A stretch of DNA of 64,000 bases. It comes from Thermomicrobium sp. CFH 73360. GTDB taxonomy: Bacteria > Chloroflexota > Chloroflexia > Thermomicrobiales > Thermomicrobiaceae. The stretch is from assembly GCF_023806465.1 (NCBI RefSeq), contig NZ_JAMSLS010000001.1, positions 372,001 to 436,000 of the forward strand, written 5' to 3'. The notes beneath the pieces are model-generated. The model did no database searches. It saw only the letters and a program-made list of their open reading frames with translations, and was not told the origin of the DNA. This document shows, one piece after another, positions 44,762-53,220 of this stretch. The position numbers and the translations under genes were made by a program. Position 1 is the first letter of the stretch; the number at the start of each line of letters is the position of its first letter.

Positions 44762-46527
44762 TGACGTCCATTGCGCGTGTCGCCGTTCTGCCGGTTCTCT
44801 TGCTGCTCACAGCACTCGTACCGTTCGCTGGAAACGACTTCTACATCGCACTCGGCCTCTCGATTCTGCTCAACGCCGTCCTGGCGACGGCGTGGGGACT
44901 TTTCGCCGGACCGACGAAGTACATCAGTCTCGCCACAGCGGCATTCTTCGGCGTCGGGGCATACACGGTCGGGCTCTTCTACGAACGCGTGCCGATGATC
45001 GCACTCTACCCGCTCGCCGCACTGATCGGGGCCGTCCTCGCGGTGTTCGTCGGTCTTACCACATTACGGATTCAAGGCATGTACTTCACCATTTTCACCT
45101 TCGGCCTCGCCGAGCTCATCCGCCAGCTAATGACGTGGTACCAGCGGAGCGTCACCGGATCGGTTGGGGTCTACATCATTACTGACATCACTGCGCGGCA
45201 AATCTACTGGAGCCTCACCGCGTTGCTCGCACTGACGCTCTTCGGTGGATGGCTGCTCGCTCGATCGCGGTACGGTCTGGCGCTGCTCATGATCGGCGAG
45301 GACGAACTCGCAGCGCGGCATAGTGGAGTACGGACCACTGCGGTCAAGGTCGTCGTCCTCGCCCTGACCTCGGCAATCATGGCGGTCACCGGGGCGATCG
45401 TCGCACCCCGTTGGACCTACCTGGACCCCAACATTGCGTTCAATCCCACGCTCTCCTTTATGCCGGCCGTGATCGCGCTCCTCGGTGGGATGCAGCGTTT
45501 CTGGGGACCACTCGTGGGAGCCGTCCCGCTCGTGTTCCTCTTTGACCAGTTGAATGCACGCTTTCCGACGACCTACACGTTCATCCTCGGTGTCCTCTTC
45601 ATGATGATCGTCTTCGCCATCCCTGATGGAATCCTCGGCCTCCTACCCAAACTCCAGCAGCTGCGTCGCGCAGCCCCCGCTCCCGCTGCGCCGCCAGCAT
45701 CTCTCAGTGCTCCCCTCGAGCCTTCGACCCCCGTACGCGGTGCGAGTCCCAGCGTCGATGGGATGAGTAGCCCAACACGCAGTCCTTCACCGGACGGGTC
45801 GGTTCTCCTCGAGGTGCAGGGACTCCGGAAAGCGTTCGGTGGCATCGTTGCGGTCGATGACCTCTCATTCACGATTCGTGAAGGTGAGGTCTTCGGCATC
45901 ATCGGGCCGAACGGGTCGGGCAAGACGACGGTCCTGAATCTCATCTCCGGGGTCTACGAGCCGGACCGCGGGAAGATTCTCTTCCTCGGTCGGTCGCTCG
46001 CACACAAAGCGCCGGAAGAAATCGCGCGAGCTGGCATCGCGCGGACCTTCCAGCTCGTCCGCATCTATCCTGCATTGACGTGCCTCGATCATGTGGTTCC
46101 GGCCGCCTTGTTCGGCGGACACGTCCGCTCACTCGGGGAAGCCCGCGTGTACGCTCGCGAGCTGCTCGAGGAACTCGGGATGGGACAATTTATCCACGTT
46201 CCCGCTGGCCAGTTGAACTTCATCGATCAGAAGCGCCTGGAACTAGCACGGGCCCTCGCACTCCGGCCGAAACTGCTCCTGCTTGACGAGTGGCTCGCCG
46301 GGCTCAATCCATCGGAAATGCTGATCGGGATGGAACTCATCGAGTCCCTACGGGGACGGGGAACGACGATCGTGCTCATCGAGCATCTCATGCAGGCGGT
46401 GCGGCGCCTCTGTGACCGCTGTATCGTCATGAGCTTCGGCCAGAAGATCGCCGAAGGCACACCAGAAGAAGTGCTCGCGCACCCGGAAGTGGTTCGAGTC
46501 TACCTCGGAGAGACGGACGATGCTTGA
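44761..46527 (+). CDS. livMG: LivM-LivG fusion: permease joined to ABC ATPase
   Basis: A 588-residue protein. Residues ~1-300 are a LivM permease (LGLSILLNAVLATAWGLFAGPTKYISLATAAFFGVGAYTVG). A Pro/Ser/Ala-rich linker (~305-340) leads to a LivG-type ATPase: Walker A GPNGSGKT at 382-389, Walker B LLLLDEWLAGL, and a switch His in VLIEHLMQAV. The signature segment reads LNFIDQKRLELARAL instead of LSxGQxR and Walker B has Trp in place of the usual Pro after DE, so the ATP site is variant. Fusion keeps one permease and one ATPase at 1:1 ratio. Confidence 0.93.
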   Translation: MTSIARVAVLPVLLLLTALVPFAGNDFYIALGLSILLNAVLATAWGLFAGPTKYISLATAAFFGVGAYTVGLFYERVPMIALYPLAALIGAVLAVFVGLTTLRIQGMYFTIFTFGLAELIRQLMTWYQRSVTGSVGVYIITDITARQIYWSLTALLALTLFGGWLLARSRYGLALLMIGEDELAARHSGVRTTAVKVVVLALTSAIMAVTGAIVAPRWTYLDPNIAFNPTLSFMPAVIALLGGMQRFWGPLVGAVPLVFLFDQLNARFPTTYTFILGVLFMMIVFAIPDGILGLLPKLQQLRRAAPAPAAPPASLSAPLEPSTPVRGASPSVDGMSSPTRSPSPDGSVLLEVQGLRKAFGGIVAVDDLSFTIREGEVFGIIGPNGSGKTTVLNLISGVYEPDRGKILFLGRSLAHKAPEEIARAGIARTFQLVRIYPALTCLDHVVPAALFGGHVRSLGEARVYARELLEELGMGQFIHVPAGQLNFIDQKRLELARALALRPKLLLLDEWLAGLNPSEMLIGMELIESLRGRGTTIVLIEHLMQAVRRLCDRCIVMSFGQKIAEGTPEEVLAHPEVVRVYLGETDDA

Positions 46528-47239
46528 GATCCGCGATCTGACGGTCTTTTACGGACTCCACGCGGCGATTCGCAATGTGTCCTTGCAGGTGGCGCCGGGT
46601 GAGATCGTGGTCGTACTCGGAGCGAACGGCGCGGGGAAATCGACTCTCCTCCGGGCGACGATGGGGATGGTTCGTCCAGCCAGCGGTCACGTGCTCTTGG
46701 ACGGTCTCGATCTCACCAGTCTCGTCCGCCGCAACCTGACGGCTCAGGTGGTCGAGCAAGGGCTGGTTCTGGTGCCGGAGCGGGGTGGAACCTTCACGGA
46801 CCTCACCGTGCGCGAGAATCTCCTGCTCGGTGCATTCCCACGGCGGGCACGTGCGCGGGAGCAAGAACTGATGGAGTTCGCCCTCAGTCTCTTCCCGCGC
46901 CTCAAGGAACGCTGGAACCAGCGAGTCGGTACGATGAGTGGTGGCGAGCAGCGGATGGTCGCCGTGGCCCGGGCACTCCTCTCTGCTCCACGCTTCCTCC
47001 TCCTGGATGAGCCGACGCTCGGACTGGCCCCCGTACTCGCCAAACAATTGCTCCGCGTCCTACCCCAAATCGCCGCGGAAGGAATCGGCGTGTTGCTCGT
47101 CGAACAAAATGCTCACCTGAGTCTCGCCGTTGCCCAACGTGGCGCGGTTCTCAGTAACGGCGAACTCGTCCATGCCGCGAGCGCGGCCGAACTCCGGGAC
47201 GACCCGGTCGTTCGTGCAGCCTATCTGGGCACCCAATAG
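46520..47239 (+). CDS. livF: LIV-type ABC transporter ATPase LivF, copy 2
   Basis: A 239-residue ABC ATPase: Walker A GANGAGKSTLL, signature MSGGEQRMVAVARAL, Walker B FLLLDEPTLGLAP, switch VLLVEQNAHLSL. The start overlaps the fusion gene by 8 nt. With a consensus signature it may supply the canonical ATP site to the half-variant LivM-LivG partner. Confidence 0.95.
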   Translation: MLEIRDLTVFYGLHAAIRNVSLQVAPGEIVVVLGANGAGKSTLLRATMGMVRPASGHVLLDGLDLTSLVRRNLTAQVVEQGLVLVPERGGTFTDLTVRENLLLGAFPRRARAREQELMEFALSLFPRLKERWNQRVGTMSGGEQRMVAVARALLSAPRFLLLDEPTLGLAPVLAKQLLRVLPQIAAEGIGVLLVEQNAHLSLAVAQRGAVLSNGELVHAASAAELRDDPVVRAAYLGTQ

Positions 47240-47549
47240 CGCGGCTTCGCGACGCTACGCCTCATCGTTCCGGACAAGGTACGTACGTCTCCGTCAGCGC
47301 GGGCCCTTGCGCGGATGGTCGTTCAGAATACCGGAATCCGTGACTTGCGGGACGCATGGTTTTCCTATAAACTATCGAAAGCGTAGAGCTGAACAGACGA
47401 CAAAGCGATCGCCTGACCGAAAGTGTAGTTTGCTGGTCAGGCACATACTGGAGGAGAGGAGGCTGCGGGTAACTACGAGTTCTCCAGTGTTCGGGTACGC
47501 CGACTCACAGTCCAGAGTTCGTTCGGCAGTGAACGGGGAGGAGAAGAGT
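47240..47549. other. 310-nt region upstream of livK3 with a candidate promoter
   Basis: No gene was seen. TTGCGG at 47345-47350 followed by TATAAA at 47366-47371 (15-nt spacer; TAAACT gives 17) in a locally A+T-rich stretch is the best promoter candidate for the third binding protein. The region between 47385 and 47545 would then be a long 5' leader ending in GGGGAGGAG. Confidence 0.4.
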
Positions 47550-48893
47550 ATGCGTGTCTCACGACGACGGTTCCTCGTTACCGCGGCAGCTCTCGGCGCT
47601 TCTGCCCTCTTGGCGGCATGTGGCCCGGGCCAGGCTACACCAACGCCCGCTCCGCAGCCCACGCCGACCACCGCCCCTCCTGGTCAGCAACCAGCGGCAA
47701 CGCCCACTCCGGCCGCCGCGGCCACGACGCCGACGGTCGCTGCCACTCAGCCCACGAAGACACTGCGCTTCGGCTGCGCGGTGTCGCTCAGCGGGATCTT
47801 CGCGGCCGGCGCCCAGGCGACGATCGTCAACTGCTACAAGCTGTGGCAGAAGGATGTCAACGATGCAGGCGGCATCCAGCTCAGTGACGGCCGCTACATG
47901 GTCGATATCATTTGGGCCGACGACCAGAGCAATCCTGAGGAGTGCATCCGCCAGGTCCAGCGGCTCATCACTCAGGAGAAGGTCGACTTCTTAATTCCTC
48001 CGTATTCGACGGGTATCAACCACGCTGTCGCACCGATTTTCCATCAAAACGGCTATCCGCAGGCTGCAGTCGCAACCTGGGTCACAGAGGAGGATGCACG
48101 ACGCTTTCCCTACTTCTTCAGTTTCCTCGGGCGACCGGAGCAGTACGCTGAGCAGGGGATTGTCGAACTGCTCAAGTACCTCAATGGGCAAGGGAAGGTC
48201 GGCAAGCGCGTCGCCATGCCCTACGTCGATGCCGAGTTCGCACTTGACTTCGTCAAGCCACTCCGACCGGCCCTGCAGGCCGCTGGCTTCGAGATCGTCT
48301 ACGACCAGGGCTATCCCATGGAAATCAGCGACATGCAATCCATCATTACCGAAATCATGCGTCTCAATCCCGATGCGGTCGTGGCAATCTCCTACCCGAA
48401 CGACTCCATGCTGTACGTGCCAGCGATGAAGGTTCTCGGCTATAACCCAACCGTCTTCTTCGCTGCCAACGGACCGAACTACACATTCTTCATCGGCACA
48501 TATGGCGAGGATGCGGAAGGCGTTATGGGGCTCGGTGGCATCGATGTCCGCAATCGCCAAATCGTCGATTTCTACAACCGTTACCGCGATTTCACCGGCC
48601 AGGAAGCCGACCGCTGGGGTGGTCATGTGTACTATATTGTCGGTCAGGCCATCCAGCAGGCGTTCGAGCGTGTCGGCAAGGTCGACCGCAAGGCGATCGG
48701 CGAGGAACTCAAGAATGGAACCTTCGACACCATCATGGGGCCGGTCAAGCTGACTGGCAACGCCTTCCTAGGCAACTGGCTTATCGGGCAGTGGCAGCGC
48801 CAACCGGACGGCAAGCTCGAGTATGTCGCTATCATGCCGCGGGACCGGGCTGCCGCGGAGCCCCTCGTTCCCAAGCCGAACTGGAAGGGCTGA
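47550..48893 (+). CDS. livK: LIV-type ABC transporter substrate-binding lipoprotein, copy 3
   Basis: A 447-residue protein from ATG 47550 (GGGGAGGAG upstream). [27 protein letters not shown] is a clear Tat lipoprotein signal. The Ala/Pro/Thr linker and the type I binding fold (TLRFGCAVSLSGIFAAGAQATIVNCYKLWQKDVNDAGGI) follow. It is a paralogue of copy 2, with which it shares YDQGYP, GVMGLGGID and a C-terminus ending PLVPKPxWK. It has its own leader, so it is probably an extra binding protein feeding the second transporter with another ligand. Confidence 0.92.
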   Translation: MRVSRRRFLVTAAALGASALLAACGPGQATPTPAPQPTPTTAPPGQQPAATPTPAAAATTPTVAATQPTKTLRFGCAVSLSGIFAAGAQATIVNCYKLWQKDVNDAGGIQLSDGRYMVDIIWADDQSNPEECIRQVQRLITQEKVDFLIPPYSTGINHAVAPIFHQNGYPQAAVATWVTEEDARRFPYFFSFLGRPEQYAEQGIVELLKYLNGQGKVGKRVAMPYVDAEFALDFVKPLRPALQAAGFEIVYDQGYPMEISDMQSIITEIMRLNPDAVVAISYPNDSMLYVPAMKVLGYNPTVFFAANGPNYTFFIGTYGEDAEGVMGLGGIDVRNRQIVDFYNRYRDFTGQEADRWGGHVYYIVGQAIQQAFERVGKVDRKAIGEELKNGTFDTIMGPVKLTGNAFLGNWLIGQWQRQPDGKLEYVAIMPRDRAAAEPLVPKPNWKG

Positions 48894-48905
48894 TTGGTGG
48901 CGACT

Positions 48906-48940
48906 GCGGAGGGGGAGCGAAGGTCCTCGCCCCCCTCCGC
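48906..48940 (+). terminator. Hairpin terminator after livK3
   Basis: A 10-bp G/C stem (gcggaggggg/ccccctccgc) followed by tccctcttcc lies 13 nt after the stop. It closes the plus-strand catabolic region. Confidence 0.65.
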
Positions 48941-49168
48941 TCCCTCTTCCAGCTCCCCTCACCAAAGCGGAGCGGCGTCTGGGTGTACACGCACGCGGAG
49001 AAGCCGTTTTCGGACGTCCACGGACCACCTCCTCGAAGAAGTCACAACGTGTGAGGCGTACTGCATCGCGTACTCGCTTCTCCCACGCTCTCGAGGACAG
49101 CTCAGCCTTTCGGGTCATTCTCGCCGCCAGCAGGGACGGCTACCCGCGATTGGGCCGAAGTGTCCCCT

Positions 49169-50155
49169 CTAGCGCCGTTCTCGTCCCACTTCGTAGTGCA
49201 CATTCCGGGCTTCGAAGAAATTGACGATCTCTGGCACGTCCACTTGCGTTGCCATCCAACGCAGTGGGTTGGGATTCCCGAAGGCCGGCGGTAACCCGAG
49301 CTCCTCGAGCCGCCGGTCGGCGATGAATCGCACATACCCGTTCAACGACTCCGCGTCGATCCCGATCAGCGGCTCCGGTAACACGGCCCGGTTGTATGCC
49401 TCCTCCAGCGCGACTGCTTCGAGAATGAGCTCACGAAGACCACGCCCGAACTCCGGGGTCATGATCTCCGGATGCTCCTCGAGGATCGTCGTGATGAGAT
49501 GGATCCCGAAGGAGAGATGCAGGGATTCGTCCTTGAGCACCCAGTCGACGATGCTGCACAGACCGCGCAGAAGGTTGCGCTGCCGGAATGCCAGTGCGAG
49601 TGCAAAACCCGAATAGAAGAAGATCCCCTCCAACACGACGAAATAGCCGACGAGGTTACGGACCAGCCGCTGCAACCCCTCCACGGTCTCCGTCTCCGGC
49701 AACGCCAGCCACGCCTCAGTCAGGCGACGCTGGAAGGCCTCCTTGGCCGCGACCGCGGGATACTCGAGATGCAGTCCAAAGACCCGCTCGCGGTCAAGTG
49801 GTAACGTCTTGATCACATATTCGAAGGCCATCACGTGGTTCGCCTCCTCCCAGGCCTGACGCGCAAGATAGAGCCGCGCCTCGGGAGCAGTCACCACCCT
49901 ATAGAGGCTCAAGAGGAGGTTCGTCGTGACCAGCGACTCCATCGGGTTGAAGAAGCCGAGGAACATCTCGACCGCCCGCCGCTCCTCGTCGGTGAGCCGC
50001 TCGAACCAATCGCGCACATCGTCGTGCAACGGCACCTCCTCCGGAAACCAGGTGTTGTGCTTCGCCTGCTGCACGTGCGCATAGGCCCACGGATGACTCA
50101 GCGGGAAGAGCTCGACAGCCGCGAGAGGATCACCACCGAGTAGCTTCCGACCCAT
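49169..50155 (-). CDS. nrdB: Ribonucleotide reductase small subunit with Phe at the radical-Tyr site (class Ic-like)
   Basis: A 328-residue ferritin-like protein from ATG 50155. Metal ligands read as Glu73 (PMES), Glu104 and His107 (WEEANH), Glu176 (VLEGIFF), Glu210 and His213 (KDESLH). The spacing matches the Chlamydia R2 set (E89, E120, H123, E193, E227, H230). The first ligand is Glu rather than Asp, and four residues after His107, where class Ia proteins have the radical Tyr, there is Phe111. This is the class Ic pattern, in which a Mn/Fe centre stores the oxidising equivalent. It is encoded 34 nt after nrdA in the same transcript. Confidence 0.92.
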   Translation of the reverse strand: MGRKLLGGDPLAAVELFPLSHPWAYAHVQQAKHNTWFPEEVPLHDDVRDWFERLTDEERRAVEMFLGFFNPMESLVTTNLLLSLYRVVTAPEARLYLARQAWEEANHVMAFEYVIKTLPLDRERVFGLHLEYPAVAAKEAFQRRLTEAWLALPETETVEGLQRLVRNLVGYFVVLEGIFFYSGFALALAFRQRNLLRGLCSIVDWVLKDESLHLSFGIHLITTILEEHPEIMTPEFGRGLRELILEAVALEEAYNRAVLPEPLIGIDAESLNGYVRFIADRRLEELGLPPAFGNPNPLRWMATQVDVPEIVNFFEARNVHYEVGRERR

Positions 50156-50189
50156 TGCCGTACCCTTCCTTCCAGCGTCATGCATGACC

Positions 50190-52496
50190 TCACTGACAGC
50201 TCTCGCAAACGCCGTTCAGGGTGCAGGCCACACTCTCTCGCGCCAGCACATCCTGCTCGGCCCGCTGCACCCACTGCGGCCGCCGCCGCGCCTTATTCAC
50301 CGCAACAGTCGACTGCTCCACTTCCATTCGTGACCGCACAAAGCAGTAGTAGGTACTCTTCAAGCCCTTGCGCCATGCGGAGAGGTAGGCTGCACTCAGC
50401 TGCCCCGGCCGATCGGCCGCGTGGTACAGATTGCGGCTCACCCCCATGTCCACCCACTTCTGTACGCGAGCTGAAACCTCGATGTACGCCTCCGCAGGAA
50501 TCTGGTAGGCTGTCGGGAATCGGTCGACGAGCTCCGGCGGGCATCCTGGTACGGCCCGCAGGTCACCTCGTGCAGCGACGATCTCCGGTAAGAGCGTCTC
50601 CCACAGCCCTCGCTGGCGTAGCTCCTCGACAAGCACCGGATTCACCTCGAGGAACTTCCCAGAGAGCGTCTGCCGACTGAAGACGTTGGCATAGTAGGGA
50701 TCAAGGCTCGGCGTCGTCCCGGCAATCAGCGCAATGGTCGCCGTTGGAGCGATGGCCATTACGGCGCCATTACGCATGCCACGCCGCACGCGCTCGCGCA
50801 GCGTCTCCCAATCCAGCCGGCTTGAGCGCGCGACTTCGATGGGCAGTCCACGCTCCGCCTCGAGCTCCGCGAGCGTATCCAGGGGGAGCACCCCTTCTGC
50901 CCAACGTGATGCCGCGAACGTGGGAAAACTTCCCCGCTCCACTGCCAGTTCACAGCTGGTGGCAATAGCGTGATAGCTCAAGAACTCGGCAATCTGGTCG
51001 GCGATCTCGGCAGCCTCTGGAGCAGCGTACGAAACCCCACGCCGAGCCAGGAGCTCGGCAAAGCCCATCAGGCCCAGACCGACAGGACGATTGCGCAAGT
51101 TTGCACGTTCGGCCCGCTCAGAGGGGTAGAGGTTGATGTCAATCACGTTGTCGAGCGCGCGCATCGCTCGCCGTACCGTCTCGGCAAGCCGTTCCCAAGC
51201 CAGCTCACCATTCGGCCCGCAATGCCGCGCCAGATTGACACTGCCGAGATTGCAGACTGCGACGTCCTCTCGACTCGTCGGCAGAAAGATCTCAGTGCAG
51301 AGATTGCTTGAGTGGATGATGCCCACCCCACGCAACTGGGAACGGAGGTTGCCCGCATCCTTAAAGGTGATCCAGGGATGGCCGGTCTCCATGAGGCTTG
51401 CCAAGATCTGCAGCCAAAGCTCGCGAGCGGGCAGCACGCGCCACGCACGCCGCGGGAGAAGCCCACTCTCAGCCTGCCGACAGAGCTCGCGATACCGGGC
51501 TGCAAACGCCGTTCCGAAGAGGTCCGGAAGTTCCGGGGCGACTGCCGGGTCAAACAGGTACCATGGCTCATCTGCCTCAACACGACGCAGAAACTCATCG
51601 GGAATCCAAAGCGCCGTATTGAGCTGGTGCGTGCGGCGGTACGGATCACCAGCATTCCGCCGAAGATCAAGGAACGCCTCCACTTCAAGGTGCCACGGCT
51701 CAAGATAGACACACATCGTGCCCCGGCGCCGCCCACCCTGACTGATCGAGGCAATCAGCGCATCGTAGAGATGGAGGAAAGGAATGAGGCCGCCGCTTGT
51801 CCCGTTGATTCCGCGCACCGGAGCTCCGACCGCCCGGATACGAGTCACGGCAGCACCGATGCCCCCGGCATATTTGGCCAACATCCCAAACTCGTAGGCC
51901 GAGCCGAGGATGCTTTCCAGGCTGTCTTCCACCTCGGCCAGATAACATGAGGCGAGTTGGTGGTGTGGCGTCCCAGCATTGAAGAGTGTCGGTGTGCTCG
52001 GCAAGTAGCGGAGGCTGCTGAGGAGGTCATACCAGCGCAGAGCCCAGGCGGTCCGCTCCTCAGGCCGCTCGGCCAGCGCCAATCCCATGGCCACGCGCAT
52101 GAAGAGGGACTGCGGTCGTTCCAGGATCTGCCGTGTTTCAGGATCTCGCACCAGGTAACGATCCGCCAGCGTGGCTACAGCCATGTATCCGAGCAAACGG
52201 TCACGAGCCGGATCTAAGGCTCCTGCAAGTTGCTCAAGATCGAAGCCGGCCAGCCGTTCGTCGAGTGCTCCACACGCAATGCCGCGCTCGATGTACCGGC
52301 GGAAATGCTCCGGATAGGACAGAACAACGCCGCTATCCGCCTCAAGGGCGATCTTCCGCAAGAGCAGTGCCGCCGCCTCCTTCTCCGCCTCGGGGCGATC
52401 TGGCAACTGCTGGAGAACTGCAAGGATTTGGGCTTCCAGAAGACTCGTCTGCGGCGGGATCACCGCTTGCAGTTCGAGTGGAAGCGTCGTTGCCAT
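50190..52496 (-). CDS. nrdA: Ribonucleoside-diphosphate reductase large subunit
   Basis: A 768-residue class I NrdA. The active-site Cys are in HHQLASCYLAE, SSNLCTEIFLP (NxCxE) and VCNLGSVNLARH; the two-Tyr relay lies in STYYCFVRS, and the C-terminal shuttle pair ends ...NGVCESCQ. An intact N-terminal ATP-cone is not evident: the ~70 residues before the core lack its usual motif, so overall activity control by ATP/dATP may be missing. GGGAGG lies 9 nt before the ATG and is contained in a hairpin downstream of a cobalamin riboswitch. It reduces ribonucleotides to deoxyribonucleotides with NrdB. Confidence 0.95.
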   Translation of the reverse strand: MATTLPLELQAVIPPQTSLLEAQILAVLQQLPDRPEAEKEAAALLLRKIALEADSGVVLSYPEHFRRYIERGIACGALDERLAGFDLEQLAGALDPARDRLLGYMAVATLADRYLVRDPETRQILERPQSLFMRVAMGLALAERPEERTAWALRWYDLLSSLRYLPSTPTLFNAGTPHHQLASCYLAEVEDSLESILGSAYEFGMLAKYAGGIGAAVTRIRAVGAPVRGINGTSGGLIPFLHLYDALIASISQGGRRRGTMCVYLEPWHLEVEAFLDLRRNAGDPYRRTHQLNTALWIPDEFLRRVEADEPWYLFDPAVAPELPDLFGTAFAARYRELCRQAESGLLPRRAWRVLPARELWLQILASLMETGHPWITFKDAGNLRSQLRGVGIIHSSNLCTEIFLPTSREDVAVCNLGSVNLARHCGPNGELAWERLAETVRRAMRALDNVIDINLYPSERAERANLRNRPVGLGLMGFAELLARRGVSYAAPEAAEIADQIAEFLSYHAIATSCELAVERGSFPTFAASRWAEGVLPLDTLAELEAERGLPIEVARSSRLDWETLRERVRRGMRNGAVMAIAPTATIALIAGTTPSLDPYYANVFSRQTLSGKFLEVNPVLVEELRQRGLWETLLPEIVAARGDLRAVPGCPPELVDRFPTAYQIPAEAYIEVSARVQKWVDMGVSRNLYHAADRPGQLSAAYLSAWRKGLKSTYYCFVRSRMEVEQSTVAVNKARRRPQWVQRAEQDVLARESVACTLNGVCESCQ

Positions 52497-52498
52497 TG

Positions 52499-52549
52499 CT
52501 CCGTCCTCCCTTCTCTCTTCCCGCGCCCAGGAGGCAGGGTAGGACGGAG
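52499..52549 (-). promoter_or_regulatory. Ribosome-binding-site-masking hairpin of the nrdA riboswitch
   Basis: On the minus strand ctccgtcctaccct (52549-52536) can pair with agggaggacggag (52511-52499), 13 pairs with one bulged A. The second arm contains the nrdA Shine-Dalgarno sequence GGGAGG. This looks like the expression platform: folding hides the site from the ribosome. Confidence 0.75.
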
Positions 52550-52662
52550 TCGGTGCGGATACTTCCCCGGGGAACGCAGCACCCGCGACAGCGCGCTCGC
52601 CTGCGCGTCACCGATCTCCGGCCCGCACCCACCCGCGAGGCGCGGTACCGCTGTGTCCTGCA

Positions 52663-52825
52663 GGACGGGTCGGTCTTCGGGCTTGCGGATCGTCCTACTA
52701 GCTGCGCCTTCCCAGCGGATCTTCCGCCAGTGGCTTTCCGGTCGCAACGACCAGGTGCAGTGTTCGTCCCCGCTCACCGCTGCGGGGCAGCGCCGGAATT
52801 ACACCGGACTTCCCAGCACCCGCCC
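52663..52825 (-). promoter_or_regulatory. Cobalamin (B12) riboswitch upstream of nrdAB
   Basis: Minus-strand order: outer stem gggcgggt (52825-52818), GGGAAGTCCGGTG, TAATTCCGGCGCTGCCCCGC, AGCGGTGA, CCACTGGC, GGGAAGGCGC, and AGCCCGAAGACCG, closed by acccgtcc (52670-52663), which pairs with the first arm. These are the conserved core blocks of the B12 aptamer, including the TCCGGxGCTGCCCCGC (B12-box-like) segment. It sits 167 nt upstream of nrdA. In other bacteria such elements switch off the B12-independent reductase when B12 is plentiful and a class II enzyme can work. Confidence 0.95.
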
Positions 52826-53220
52826 TGGGTTGGAGAGACCACAAGATGTTGCGCTTCTCCCAAATTGCACCGCTACATCTCGTGGTCACATCCACAGTGT
52901 ACGTGCAGGTAGTATGCCTGACAAGATGTTCCAGAAAGACCCACCCGATCGCTCAGTCAGGGCAATGCAGCGTCCAGCTCCGTTCGTGTGCACCTGTGCC
53001 ACTTGGCACAGCGCGCGGGAAACCAAACAAGAAAGACATTGGGCAGCGGTTCTGCGCGGCAAGGACGGCATGGAAGCTCTCTCCACACGACCAGAAAATC
53101 AGGAACCCCTTAGTACAGCTGAAGGCCCTCCAGAAACTCCCTATAGGCTTCGTGCAAGCCAATCTTCTGCTATGATGACGATGCCAAAGGCTGCAGGACC
53201 AAAGACCAAGGGGGGAGTGT
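52826..53220. other. Divergent region between riboswitch and glycosyltransferase gene
   Basis: About 395 nt without a recognised gene. It should carry the leftward nrdAB promoter (upstream of 52825) and the rightward promoter of the glycosyltransferase gene, whose ribosome binding site is AAGGGGGGAG. It is less GC-rich than coding DNA. No convincing promoter hexamers or second structured RNA were identified. Confidence 0.45.
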
